64,000 nt of DNA from Chamaecrista fasciculata. Taxonomy: Eukaryota; Streptophyta; Magnoliopsida; Fabales; Fabaceae. The stretch is from NCBI GenBank assembly GCA_003254925.1, contig QANZ01011824.1:40759-104758 (forward strand), read 5' to 3'. Shown in pieces: positions 38,066 to 49,922 of the stretch (positions within the stretch are counted from its first letter, which is position 1; each line of letters begins with the position of its first letter). A program made the position numbers and the translations under genes. The notes beneath the pieces are model-generated. The model saw only the letters and a program-made list of their open reading frames with translations, was not told the origin of the DNA and ran no database searches.

Positions 38066-38269
38066 ATGGGTTACTTCTCTTGCAATGTCGAATCTGCCAT
38101 TTCCACTATAAGGATCTCAAGAAAATGCAAATCCCACCACCGCAAGCATAATAGTGTAGCAACGAGTAAACAAAGAACAGTGAGAACTAGGAGATCGAGA
38201 TCTATGGGGAATGAGAGTGAGATTCAGATCAACAAGTGGGGTTTTGCAAACTCAACATCTCAATCCTAG
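38066..38269 (+). CDS. Putative small basic protein (67 aa) with N-terminal MGxxxC
   Basis: A single-exon frame of 67 residues begins M-G-Y-F-S-C-N-V-E-S-A-I-S-T. Gly2 and Cys6 would fit N-myristoylation plus palmitoylation and so membrane anchoring, but this is inference. The middle is rich in Arg, Lys, His and Ser (about residues 17-46). The start is preceded by a pyrimidine-rich leader-like stretch (about 37990-38060). I do not recognise the family with certainty. It may be a chance ORF, or the first exon of something longer. Confidence 0.4.
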   Translation: MGYFSCNVESAISTIRISRKCKSHHRKHNSVATSKQRTVRTRRSRSMGNESEIQINKWGFANSTSQS

Positions 38270-38389
38270 CCTACCAACATGTATACAAATTGGTAATTAC
38301 TTTACTACCATTGCAAACTTCAAAATTGGGGACCCTCACTCTTTCACCTTCTTTTCTCCTTCTTTCTACCTTTCATTCAATGTTATTTT

Positions 38390-38825
38390 CATTCTAAATA
38401 TATATTTTAATGTTTATTTTGGTATATTATATTTTAAAATATTTAAATTGATCTTAAATATTGATAAAGTATTTCATTTTAGTCCCTAATTATTCAATAT
38501 GGTTTGTTTCAAGTTTGAAAATCACGAGTTTAAAGCTACGTATTATTCTTGAAACGTACTTCAAACAAGGTGAAACCGGTTATAAAAGTAGACCGCTCCT
38601 TTCATAGTCAAACAAGTACACTTGATCATATCTCTCTCGTTCCACTTTCTCTTACCAATTCTTTTGAACATGAAATGAAAGACGAGAGAAATATGATCAA
38701 ATTCTTGGGGCCAAAATGAATCATTTTACCAACATTTAAGATTAATTTAAACATTCTGAAGCATAATGAATCAAAATAAACATTAATAACAATTCTTTTG
38801 ACCAAAATGATCTTTTGACTTTGCA
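38390..38825. repeat. Degenerate fold-back element
   Basis: Inverted halves occur (ATTTAAATTGATCTTAAATATTG on the left, with a near inverse around 38733-38757). The interior carries CATATCTCTCTCGTTCC and CAAACAAGTACACTTG, resembling the GGCCAAA-type family. The ends are not resolved. Confidence 0.4.
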
Positions 38826-41800
38826 GTTTGATATAAGAGTTTGTTATATATGTGTTTCTTTTATAAATGTGGTTATTTTAATTTTTGAATGAGATTAACA
38901 AAGCATCGCATAGAGACACTAATAAACTTCATGTTCCGGTTCTTTTTCTGGGCTCAAGATTATTATTACTCTTGGACAAAAGTGGCTACAAGTTAGTTTT
39001 GTGCCATAAACTACGTTAGGTAGTTGTGCCTAATTAACTTGAGTTTGTACTTTGTAATAGACTTAACATGCTCAAGATAAAAAAGAAAACTACTTTATCT
39101 CCTTTTCTGCCTTTGGGCTTTGTGTTGCTGTTTGGACTTTAGGACCAAAACAAAAAACTTTTAGGTCCACTGAAATACCTAATTAATTATTATGTGACTG
39201 TGGGAGAAGTATCTTGGCCTGGCTGTAGACTAGAGAGTTAATTAGGGATCCATGGATTAAGCACTTATAATTTATTTCTGGCATGCATTAACTTTGATTT
39301 TAACTTACTAAGTAAATAGAAACAAAACTGAAAAAATATAAAAGATTCAAATTGATCACTTAAACAGTGATACGGTGTTACCTCCTTGTGACGTGAATTG
39401 TAATTACAAGTTGCTCGAATTCCTTAATTAAGGCTAATCCTTACTTAACCAAGTGAGTGCAACTTTACAGGTTTGACACGACGCATATAGAAAGAGAAAA
39501 AAGTGAAAATCTTTGCACATGAAATGGGGATGATAGTGTTTAAATGTGGGATCAAAGGAAGTATACAATGATGCCGACATGAGTGAATAATACTTGTCAT
39601 GATCTAAAACAGAAATTTGGAATTATCTTAAATTCTTGGTACCAAAAAAAAAATATCATCAATTCATAATGGACCAGAACTCTCGTTACATGGAATGTGT
39701 ATTATGTACGATCACGTGGCTAACATAAAAGCAAAATGACCTTTTTAAAAAAAAAGAACTCCTAAGCTAGGTTTGATTAATAAGGAAAGAACGACGTCGT
39801 AATTAATTACTTTGATGGCCCAATAATTGTTGGACTAATTAGCACGTAGAGTATTACTATTTATGTTATTTGTAAAGTATAGGAAGGCCCACTCTAAACA
39901 ATTACGGTACATAAAATAAAACCTTGTAAGAAGTAAAAGAAAGGCTGCCATGACCATACAAGGCATAGAAATCGAAGAACCAAGCTTACAACCCCCATCC
40001 CCAACTCGTCTTGTCACCATCCATGTCTCCTTCCTTTCTCTACTTTTTCTTTTTTAAAAAACTTCTTGTTTAGAGAACATTTTAAATTAAAAAAATAATA
40101 AACAATAACATTAAAAATTAATTTATAATGTCACCCTATATAGTAAATAAAAAATAATGTTCAAATGAAAACAAATATATCATGAAAATTATTGTTGTTG
40201 CACTTTTATTGGGAAATAGGGTGTTTCAGGTCAACAATTAGAGAAGTACATGGGTTGGGTCGAGACGGACCCGAATTAATGGAGTTAAATCATGTCAATT
40301 TCTTTTTAAAAAAATTTAATTTAAGTAATTTGTTTAACTTAAATTTTTTTAATTTGTACATATATTTTGATAAAAATAATTATATATAAGTTTAATAATA
40401 TTTATAGTAATAAAACTATTTAATTTGATTTATTTAACAATAAAAGTTAATTTAGTTAAGATTAAAAAAATTAAAGTTTAGTATATTTTTTATTAATATA
40501 TACATATTTTATACGAAAAGAAAAATATTTAATAAAAAAGAAATATAAATATATATAATAAAAATAATAAAAAAGTATTTCTCAAGTCGGGTCAAGTCTC
40601 GATATCAAAACAAGTTAGGACTTGATTTAACCTAAAGAAATGATCGGGCTTATATATATTCATATCCACAATTATTATTATAAATTTTTATTCAAATAAA
40701 AATTTTATATTTAAGTAATTTAATTACTCTTCAATATTACTTTTCCTCCTAGAATTATTTTATCCAAATCTAAATATACTATAAAGATATGTTTAAAATA
40801 AAGATTAAAGAGAAAATGAGAGGAGAGAAGATAATGGTAATCTCTTTCTTATGTTTTGAGAAGTAAATAATTGAAAGAATATATAATAAAGACTGTGTAC
40901 ATATAGTAATTAGATAATAATAATAATAATACAAAAAATCCATTCACAATATAATGAAACTAGAATAGGAAGAAGCTTCCAAATTGATGGGGTTTGGGTG
41001 ACAGCACCTAATGGAATCACATACCTGCCCATCATCATTCTTTCTTCTTTTTTATGCTTTCTTTTTTTGCATGTAATAAAGAAAAAATCCGGCCAAAAAA
41101 AAATAAAGAAAAAAGTTAAAAATAAATAATAAAAAAATACTAACATACAATATAACAATAACCACATGCTTCCGTTCACTGTTTTATCCTTCGTAATTAG
41201 AGCTACTACACGTAGTACGTACTGATCATGTCTCTTCAACAAGTCCTTCAACTTTCAGTGTCAAGCTCGTAAGTTGTGAACATTTATTAATTGTGACTCG
41301 ATCGGATATATTAATTAATTTTGTCTTCTGTGAGAACGCGTGAATCTTGAAGTTTAAGCTAATTATTGATACAAATTGAAAGTGATCAACTGCGCTGAAT
41401 TACAATATGTTAGTAGAGTTTTATTAATTTAATTTGGTGAAAAAATAATATTATATATATTGATATTGATGGTGATCTCCTCCATTTAATTAGAAACTTC
41501 TTATACATATATATATGGTTAGGCAATTTTATCTGTTTCGTCCCTGAGCAATGTGGTTATTAGTATGCCTAGCTCTATAAATATCCATCAATATTTATTA
41601 CTTCAGGTATGACACTTCCAAAATACTTGGCACTTTTTCAGCTTTCTGCATCTATATATATTTTAACTGACTTATTTATTAATTAGAGAGTCCTCATCAA
41701 TCTCCATTTGACTTTCTTGCAAGTTTCACTGGAGTCAACCTTCTTGGAGAGATCTTCGATAGATCATCATATATATATATATATATATATTTGGTGTCGG

Positions 41801-42304
41801 AGATTTATATGTGAAGCTTCTAAAGCGTTAGTTGTTGCTATGGCGATATACATGAATTATTTGTAACATGTGTTCGTGGGTCAGGTGCTCTGCACCTTGG
41901 GTAGCCCTTTGTCTAAAACAATAATGCTTTTCATAATTGCTTTCTGTTTTGCTCTATTCACAATATGCAGAATCATATGTATCTACCTATATATCTGTTT
42001 CACATGCACTTTTAAGTTTTAACATGATTTTTTGCTAACAAGATTGAAATCACTATCAGGACATTTGAATCATCGCCTGGCATTAGTATTTACTTTTGAA
42101 TAGATATTACCATATGTATAGTTTTTCAAAATGAATAGATATTAATTATGTATAAATAATGAATGGAAACTGTATATGTGTGAGTATTACATATATATGA
42201 CGGGTTCAAACTCAAACTCATAGACATAGCTAGCTACTCCCAACTCCCATGGTGTAGGGAAAAAATATGATATAATAATATTGATATAAATATTTAAAAT
42301 AAGA
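38826..42304. other. Long AT-rich spacer without recognised genes
   Basis: Several ORFs of 60-110 codons occur on both strands but all are low-complexity or lack any recognisable motif. A (TA)n run lies at 41768-41791. I see no RNA gene or complete transposon. Confidence 0.5.
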
Positions 42305-42575
42305 TTAAATTAACATTTTGATCCCGGAAAGATCACCGAACTAAAAATTTAGTCCCTGAATAATTGTTTTTTGGCCAACTAATCCTTGAATAATTGAAAT
42401 ATTCAATTTCGTCCATAAAAATTCAAAACAATATACTTATTAACACTTTTTGTGGTCTAAATAGTATAGTATTTTAATTTTTCAAGGATTAAATGTATGT
42501 TTCAATTTTTCAAGACTGAGTTGTCAGCTTAGTAATATTTCAGGGACCAAATTATTAATTTATTAAAAAAATAGT
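42305..42575. repeat. Degenerate fold-back with TTTAGTCCC / GGGACCAAA arms
   Basis: Left phrases (AAAAATTTAGTCCCTGAAT and AATCCTTGAATAATTGAAAT) recur inverted on the right (TTCAAGGATTAAATG and TTTCAGGGACCAAATT). It looks like an old Mutator-like MITE. The termini are unclear. Confidence 0.45.
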
Positions 42576-42770
42576 GATAAAAGACTTAAAACATTATCTC
42601 TTAATATAAAAGGACATTTAAGAAATAATTTTTTTAAAGAAAATGAAGATAATTTTTTGTTATCCTATTTGATTTTAATAACATTGGTTATATAAGTATG
42701 ATCCATAAAATATTATCAAATGATATATTTTAAAAGCTATGCAATTTTTTAAAAAAGCACAAAATAAATA

Positions 42771-43098
42771 GGTCAAACTATAAATTTGGTCTCATATATT
42801 TTACTCAGTTTCCAATTTGGTCTTATATCTTTTTTTGTTGCACATTTGGTCTCATATTTTTGGGTTAGTTCCTAATTTGGTCCCATATCTTTAAGTCAAT
42901 TACAAAATTGGTCCTATATTTTTGGGTTAGATGCAAAAGTGGTCCCATATCTTTGCAAAAGGATCAACTAATAGTTGATCCTTATGCAAAGATATGAGAC
43001 CAATTCTGCAACTTAACCAAAAGATATAGGATAAAAAATGATATGGGACCAAATTGGGAACTCAACAAAAGATATGAGATCAAATTTGTACTTTAACC
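42771..43098. mobile_element. Mutator-like fold-back MITE of repeated TTTGGTCYCATAT modules
   Basis: The ends are GGTCAAACTATAAATTTGG and the inverse, GTACTTTAACC. Flanking 9-mers AAATAAATA and AAAGAAATA match at 8 of 9. The 328-bp element is a hairpin whose arms are tandem modules of about 40 bp containing AATTTGGTCYCATATCTTT. The apex is a tight dyad, GGATCAACT...AGTTGATCC. Confidence 0.75.
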
Positions 43099-43131
43099 AA
43101 AGAAATATATCACATAAAAAATGTGATATTT

Positions 43132-44157
43132 AGTTAGGCAAAAATAATTTTGATACCTCAAAGTAGACCTGATCGCGGGCCGGGCTCACTAAAATACGGG
43201 CCGGGCTTTAGGGAGTAATAACAAACTAAAATCAAGCCCGAGCCCGTTTTAATTCGGGCCGGGCTCGGCCCGTTTTTTATAAATGTGGACCGGGCTTGAT
43301 TGCGGGCTTTTTTATAAATTTTTTTTTTGGGAATTGGAAAATAAAATTGATTGTGGAATAGGAATTGAATGATTCATTTGGAAAATTGGAATTTCAAATT
43401 GAAACTTTGGAAATCTGGAAAGAAATTGGATGTTGACAGCCATGAATTGAGGAGAATAAGGAAAAAGGGGAAGAAGGGATTTGAAATTGGATTGCATTTG
43501 ATGTTATGTTTAATTCAAAAAAAAAAATTCGGCTAGCCAAATTGGCAACAAAAGTCAAAACTTAATCATGACTGTTTCAATTCATTAATCATATTTATAT
43601 TATATATTTACTTATTTAGGTATTGGTAATTTGGTATTATATAATATATATATATATATTAATACGGGCCAGGCTTTCGGGTCGGGCTGAAAAAAAGCCC
43701 GAGCCCGGCCCGTATTAAAACGGGCTTTTTAAAATTCGGGCTCGTTTTTTTTTGGGCTTTTATTTTCGGGCTCCTTTTCATTTTTTTCGGGCCGGGTAAA
43801 TCGGGCCGGACGGGCTTTCGGACTCATGATCAGGTCTACCTCAAAGTATGTAGTCATTTTTAGTTGTACCCCAAAGTTTTTTTGGTCAATTATACCCTAA
43901 AATATGGGGTCAGTTTTAGTCGTACCCCAATTTTTTTTTGAACCAATTATACCCGTAATCTTTTATTTTTTGTTTCAATTATAACCTCAAATTGGGAGTA
44001 TTTGGGGTACAATTGATACAAATGTGAAACATTGGGGATATAATTGATTAAAAAAAACTTTGGGGTATAATTAAAATTGACCTCATATTTAAAATACAAA
44101 TGACTAAAAAAATTCCTGAGAGTACAACTAAAAATATCCTAAGGTAGCACTTTTGTC
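43132..44157. mobile_element. Fold-back element of the CAATTATACCC family, host of a hAT insertion
   Basis: The left end GGCAAAAATAATTTTGATACC and the right end GCACTTTTGTC are inverted. The arms contain repeated GGTCAATTATACCC / GGGGTATAATTGA modules, as in the copy at 62211-62473. The hAT-type element 43164-43838 lies inside it. Flanks TTTAGTTA and TTTAGATTA are similar, consistent with an old target duplication. Confidence 0.6.
43164..43838. mobile_element. Non-autonomous hAT-type element with perfect 8-bp duplication
   Basis: The terminal inverted repeats are TAGACCTGATCG and GATCAGGTCTA. CCTCAAAG flanks both sides (43156-43163 and 43839-43846), a perfect 8-bp duplication as made by hAT transposases. 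GC-rich sub-terminal GGGCCGGGC/CGGGCC repeats surround an AT-rich core. No transposase is present. Length is 675 bp. Confidence 0.85.
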
Positions 44158-44439
44158 TTTAGATTATAAATAAAAAAATATTGATTAGATTTTGCATAGA
44201 TTTTGGCCCTAGATGGATGGAAAAGAAATGTATGGCGGAGTCATTAATTGGGTAAAGAAGGTGGTAAGTAAAAGTGAAGGATTGTAAAGTTGGAAGGGGG
44301 TGAAAGTGAAAAGGTGATGGATGATAATATAGGGGTGGATAGGGATAGGCATGTGGGCGTGGCTTGGTTGATAAGATAAGGCTTTGGGAAAAGGCAAACT
44401 AACAAGTGAAGTGAGTGAGTGAGTGAGAGTGTGTAAGTG

Positions 44440-44760
44440 TGTCACTGCCTACAATTCACATTCACTGATTCACATCACGTGGAACTGTAAGGTAACAGAA
44501 GAATATAATGGGTAATCGCATGAACCGTGGACTACCCTCACCGTACGTACCATTGAATTAAGAGACTATATATAATATATAATCATCTCGCTAATCCCAA
44601 TTGCAAAAAATGATAGTAAGAGAGAGAACAGAGAAAAGCAAGAAAGAGGAAAGTGAGAAGTGACGTCACGTGTTGTCGTGTAGGAGTTGGAGGAGGATGG
44701 CACGTAGGCAGCTCCCATATATGGCGACACATTCATTTTTCTCATGTCTACCTCTCTCAC
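44440..44760. promoter_or_regulatory. Cluster of ACGT-core motifs, possible regulatory island
   Basis: CACGTG occurs at 44477-44482, and an overlapping CRE/G-box, TGACGTCACGTG, at 44661-44672. Such sites bind plant bZIP and bHLH factors. GAGA-like and GATAAG motifs lie nearby (about 44370-44430). The stretch is non-repetitive compared with its flanks. No gene that it would serve was found, so the role is speculative. Confidence 0.3.
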
Positions 44761-44904
44761 TCTCTCTCTCTTGTCTCACTCAAAATATGAATTTAATCCT
44801 ATTTTAGAGAATAATAATTCTTCAAAATTAATTTATTTTTAGTTTATATTAGCCAAATGTGATATTTTAATATATCTTTTTTAACAAATATTACATAATG
44901 TTTT

Positions 44905-45428
44905 GGCCAAAGTCTCAATTTGGTCCTTTATGTATGAGGTAGATTTCAAATTAGTCTGTTATCTTTAATTTGTTTTAGATTGTTACTATATGTTTCCATT
45001 ATGTTTCAAGTTGGTCCCAAAAATATTTAATATAGTCATATCTATCTTATTTCAAACTCAAATATGGTGAATTCAAAGTTATGATTTTCCTTTTGACGAG
45101 ATCTTTGAGATCATCAACAAACGGGGTCAGATCGAGTCCTAAAAGTGAGTAACTCGTTCTACTGTCAAACAAGTGAAATTGGTCATATCTTTCTCATTCA
45201 AGTTTTGAATGCGACGAATTTGAAGCTATAAGCTAACTCTTGAAGACTTCTTTCTTTGTTCAATTAACATCACTAACATTTGAGGTCAAATAATCGCGTC
45301 TCGAAAGCATTTTTGGGACCAATTTGAAATATGATAAAAAACATATAAGACCAATATGAAATAAATGAAAGATAAGAGATCAAATTAAAATCTACTCATA
45401 TATAAGGGACCAATTTGAGACTTTCACC
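44905..45428. mobile_element. Mutator-like fold-back element, GGCCAAAG family
   Basis: The ends are GGCCAAAGTCTCAATTTGG and the inverse, TTGAGACTTTCACC. Flanking 9-mers TAATGTTTT and TAATTTTTT match at 8 of 9. Length is 524 bp, with long inverted arms and no coding frame. It is the clearest member of the family that includes 3084-3765 and 21674-22175. Confidence 0.75.
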
Positions 45429-45437
45429 TAATTTTTT

Positions 45438-46228
45438 AAAAGAAATATTACAAGACAATATGTTGTGTTAGTCTGACAACTATTAAAGGTAATCTACTAT
45501 ATATTTCGACAAAATATATTAAGTCTTATAATATAAAATATATTAAAATATTACATTTGTATCATAAGTTCGTAACAAGAAATCTTGTATTTTATTTTAT
45601 AAAAAATATATTAAAGTGTCATTTAAATTAAATTGTCCTCACTGGCTATTAATTAGAGTTTGTTTAATGCTTTTCAATTTTTTAAATTCAACCACCACGT
45701 TAAAACTTAAAACACAAGATGAAATAATAATAGTTGCGCTTGGTTTGTTATAATATCTATTTTTTTTTTTTTTNATATCTAATTGGCGAAAAAAAAAATA
45801 TAACACTATCTATGATATTATATTATTGCATTAAACCAAAACATTGTAATTTGATAATAATGCAAAAACTGTGTAGTTGTAAATCACAAGGTTGAAAAGT
45901 AATCTTACTCATATAAATTAAAGTTATTTTATTTCATTTTTTGAAAAATAAAATTAAGTTGTCCTCATTCTCTATAAATCAAACTTTATTTCATGTGCTT
46001 CAATTTTTTTTTTTATATTCAATCATCGCTTGGGGTGAGTAATAAGTTGGGTTAATTTGCGATTTACAAAATCTAACACAACTTGTAACTCTGAGCAGTG
46101 GCGGATCCAAGGGAGCTGGCGATGGCCATGAGCCCACCCCCCCTAAAATTTTAATATTATATATATATATGCATATATAATTATATATACATCTCATATA
46201 AATTATCTTGTGACACGGTTAGTCAATG
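45438..46228. other. AT-rich spacer with one N
   Basis: No gene is recognised. A single N sits at the end of a poly-T run (45774). CAGTGGCGGATCC at 46096 resembles the end of a common plant MITE, but no matching partner end was found. Confidence 0.45.
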
Positions 46229-46334
46229 CAACGTTGGAGGTCAATTTCAGTTATACCTCTAACATTTGCTTTGTGCCAGTTATGCCCCAACGTTTCACAT
46301 TGTTGTCAATTATACTCTAACCTCAATTCTTCCT
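46229..46334. repeat. Fragment of the CAATTATACCC fold-back family
   Basis: GGTCAATTTCAGTTATACC and GTCAATTATACTCTAACC match one arm of 62211-62473. Only one arm is present. Confidence 0.5.
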
Positions 46335-47082
46335 GGGTCAAAGTCCTATTTTGGTCCATTAAGTTTGCTCAAATTAAAGTTTCGTTTTGGTCTCTCGGCT
46401 TAAAGTCCTTCATTCATCATCATCTTTACCATTACCACCACCGCCGACGATCGGCGCCACTGAGCTTAACCAATCAAATTAAATGTTTACTAGCTACTTC
46501 GTCTACAGTATACATAGACAATTACGCACACTATATAACTGATCTCTCGAAATTGTTAATTTTTCTAGTTAATTATATAATGGTAATTGAAAATCCATTT
46601 TCATGATAGAAAAAGCAGTGGCTTCTCACGAGGAGTTTCAAAGTACAGAGGTGTAGCAAGGTAATGGTTTATATATTGTAATAAATTATTCAGTGATCTA
46701 ATAATTCAATGGCGCATGCATTTTGCAAATAAAATGACCGGAAATATAATTTTCGATAATTATGTAATTCTTTTTGGAAATTATGTAATTTTTTGGCGGC
46801 TTGCAAGTTATTTTTATGCAAAATGGAGGTATTCATTGAACTCAAGAGGTAAAAAAATCTTGGATTAAGAGTTTTCGTAGTCGTTGGAGTCGCCGTGTAT
46901 CTCGTCGGAAAAGCTCGGTGGCGACGGCGGCGGTGGTAGGTGGTGGTGCTGACGGTGGTGGAGCTAGTGCCGTTGCTGACGATGGTGGTGGTGGTGAAGA
47001 TGATGATGAATGAAGGACTTTGAGCTGAGGGACCAAAACAGAACTTTGAACAAACTTGAGGGACTAAAATAGGAGTTTGGCC
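46335..47082. mobile_element. Mutator-like fold-back element with GC-rich insert
   Basis: The left arm GGGTCAAAGTCCTATTTTGGTCC and the right arm ...AAAATAGGAGTTTGGCC are inverted over roughly 110 bp, including CTTCATTCATCATCATCTT. The interior near 46880-47010 is GC-rich and repetitive (GGTGGTGGTG) and could be a captured coding fragment, but no family is recognised. The right tip is interrupted by the hAT-type element at 47083-47487. No clear 9-bp duplication was found. Confidence 0.6.
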
Positions 47083-47487
47083 TAGGGTGTACACTAATGG
47101 CCCGTCCCGGCCCGGCCCGGGGTACCCCCATTTTTAAATTTTTTTTTTTTACTTTTTACTATACATATTTATATATTATACTACTAAATATTTTTTTAAT
47201 TGTAAGAAATACATATCTATTATTATTTTTATCAATTGTATATTAAAAATATACATAAAATATATATTTAATCTTAATTAAATCAACATTTTTTTAACAA
47301 TTAAGACAAATTAAATGTCTTTATTAATAAAAACATCATTTAATTGATCCAAAATTAATTTTTTTTACCAATATATACAAGTTAAAATATATATAGAATG
47401 AATAAATAAGTTTTTAAAAAAACAAAAAAAAAAATTGGCCCAGGCGGACCCAACCGGACCCGGTGGCCCGGCCCGTTTACACCCCTA
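47083..47487. mobile_element. Non-autonomous hAT-type element with 8-bp duplication
   Basis: The termini TAGGGTGTACAC and TTTACACCCCTA form a typical hAT inverted repeat. Flanks GTTTGGCC (47075-47082) and GTTTGACC (47488-47495) match at 7 of 8. Sub-terminal GGCCCGGCCCGG repeats border an AT-rich core. Length is 405 bp, with no transposase. It is inserted in the right tip of the fold-back element at 46335-47082 and so is younger. Confidence 0.85.
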
Positions 47488-47510
47488 GTTTGACCAAAAA
47501 AGGTTGAGAT

Positions 47511-49655
47511 TGTTGAAGATTATGGAGCAAAACGCAGCGGAAAAGGTTAAATAAAAAATTTTATAATCTCCTCCATAGGACCCACTAACTGTTTTTATAC
47601 CAGTGAGATAAGATGTTTACCTAAATCATGAATGCTAGAATGAATGCAATTCCAAGAAGTCTACAGACTCGTGTCCTTCCTCTGCCGGTGATCCACACGA
47701 ACAGTTTGGCAGATACTCAGGTGCTAACCTCCAATCTCTTCTCCAAGAGATTATGGGAACCGATCTACAATCTTGGAATTTCAAGAACACTTCTTGAAAT
47801 ATCCAAGAATAAGTGGCGCACTACCAAGAACGAACTTCTTGGCCATTGACTCTAGGGTTTTTCGCCTCTCTCTCTTTCTCACACACAAATCGCCCCTAAA
47901 ACCCTAAGTTTAGGGTTAGTTCGAAAACTCTCCCTTTTTCTTTCCCACTTTAGGATAGGCGACTTTTTTCTCTCCCTTAGGGTTATGCGACTTGGTGTGT
48001 GCTTTTAAAGAGTCACATTCCTAAAATTAGGGAATCTCAACAATTTGATTATAAAATTACATTAATATTATAATTCAAGATTAAGAGGCAATCTTTATTT
48101 AAATTTCAAGATCATATCTTGAAACCTAGAATGCACACTTCCCATTGGTTGGAATGAGTCAAGAGGTTTTGAATTATTAATTAAAATATTACATTAATAT
48201 CTTAACTTAAAATTCAAAATGCATTCTTGAAATTCAAAATGCAAGATCAAATCTTGCATTTGATCCTCCAAGAATGCGCCCCCTATATTAGTTTATAGGA
48301 ATTTAATAAATAAGAAAACAATCCTAACTCTTAGGAAGTTATAACCAACTTTATTAATTTCCTTAACAAATTGAATTAAAATATTACCTTGATATCTTAA
48401 TTCAAATTCAAGTCTTGAATTCAAATTAAAAAAAATCATATTTCATCAATTTAATCCAAGAGTGCGGCGCCACCTCATCTTGTTATCCAATATTAGAGAA
48501 TTTAATAAATCAATAATCCCCTAACTCTTAGGAGACTTAGTCAATTCATTATTCCTCAATATTTTAAACAAGAATTCAATTGTAAATAGATTAATCAAAT
48601 TAACTATTTAACAATTAATATATTTAACTTGTCTAACAAATTTAAATATCACAAATGTAGATTTTATTTAAGACAAAATTTCATGTCCTAATACATTCAA
48701 CTATGTCTTAAATTGCGTCACTAAAGTGACTCATGAATTAAACCCTAATTCGTGTCCCATAACAATATCTTGATCCTGCTCATGTGTGACCCAGCAGGCC
48801 TCATGTGAAATTGGCAGCAAGCCATCTCTATGACTCACAAGTCGAGAGCGGACTCTAGCAAGCCATCACGACTACCCAAAACATGTGAGTTATCGTTTTA
48901 ACATAAACGACTTAACCTTAGTACCACCTTGTCATAATCCCTATTGTCACACGATATTTTGGTCATGGATAAGGCATGAGACAGTCATCCTTGTAATCCA
49001 AACCATAACTTTCTCGATTCCTTGAGTTAGTCCCATTACCCTGTGTGGCCACACATTCCTTGGACAAACTCATCGAGGGGCCCAGTCAAATATCTCTCAA
49101 CTTAATGAGGGACAAAATTCCTTATTGGTCAACCACATTCATCAGCACGGCAAACAACTAAACATGTACTTAGCATGTATGGCTACCCTGTTACGGGTAA
49201 CGTTGGACTAGGCCAAAGTTCAGCATCTACAACGCCAGAATAATGAAGACCTCTGGTCTAAGGGCATCGTGACAGGTGTACAGGAGATGCTAGCTCATGA
49301 CTAAACCCATGCAGGACTCTTCGGGTTGGTCCAGCAACTTGTAACACTTTACATAATTTCACCATGACTCTCGAGAAGCATCACATGCGTGTATCTCCAT
49401 ACACCGAAGTGTTGGAGATTGTGCCCTAGGGCCAATCAATATTATTTGATAAATATGTTGTGAACATATTATTAATTTATGGAAGATAAATTAATGTGTT
49501 GTCATATCATTTGCATGTTTACTATGATAACGTCCATGATTAATTATGAGATAATTAATCTAAAATTGTNTAACCATTAATTTATCTCCATAAATTAATC
49601 AAATGTTCATAACATTTCACATAAAATGATTGGCCCTAGGGCACAATCTCCAACA
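47511..49655 (-). mobile_element. LTR fossil, minus strand, about 2.1 kb (probably Ty1/copia)
   Basis: Read on the minus strand it starts TGTTGGAGATTGTGCCCTAG and ends ...TTTTGCTCCATAATCTTCAACA. Its 3' half matches the LTR at 1-1039. No gag-pol genes adjoin it and no target duplication was seen, so it is a solo or rearranged LTR. At 49410 a second copy of the LTR's own starting sequence faces the other way, so 49410-49655 reads as two LTR starts head to head with a single N (49570) between them; this may be a rearrangement or an assembly join. Confidence 0.65.
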
Positions 49656-49922
49656 ATTTTTTCAACGTTGAATCTTATTTACAGCTAATCAGTTAGGAAG
49701 TAGGAATATATTTTACCAAAAAATGAAAAAAAAGTAGGACTATATTTTACCAAAAAAAGAAGAAAAAAGTAGGAATATATATGCATGATTACCAATCTTG
49801 AGGTTTTCTGATACACTCAAGAAGAATAAAAGCAAAGTGGAAAGACGAAGAAGGGACTAAAATGGAAGAATGCAAAACAATTTTGGACTAGAATGAAAAT
49901 TGTACAGCAGGAGGCCCCATTC

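Noticed and set aside
39835-40020. Minus-strand 61-codon ORF with a hydrophobic stretch
   Set aside because: No recognisable family, AT-rich tail and no splice or leader signals; likely chance.
40910-41251. Minus-strand 113-codon ORF
   Set aside because: Composition is dominated by Phe, Ile and Lys from A/T-rich DNA; no motif.
44209-44445. Minus-strand 78-codon ORF rich in His, Thr and Leu
   Set aside because: Low-complexity translation of a purine-rich stretch; no conserved motif.
46096-46140. MITE end CAGTGGCGGATCC
   Set aside because: No inverted partner end or target duplication was found nearby.
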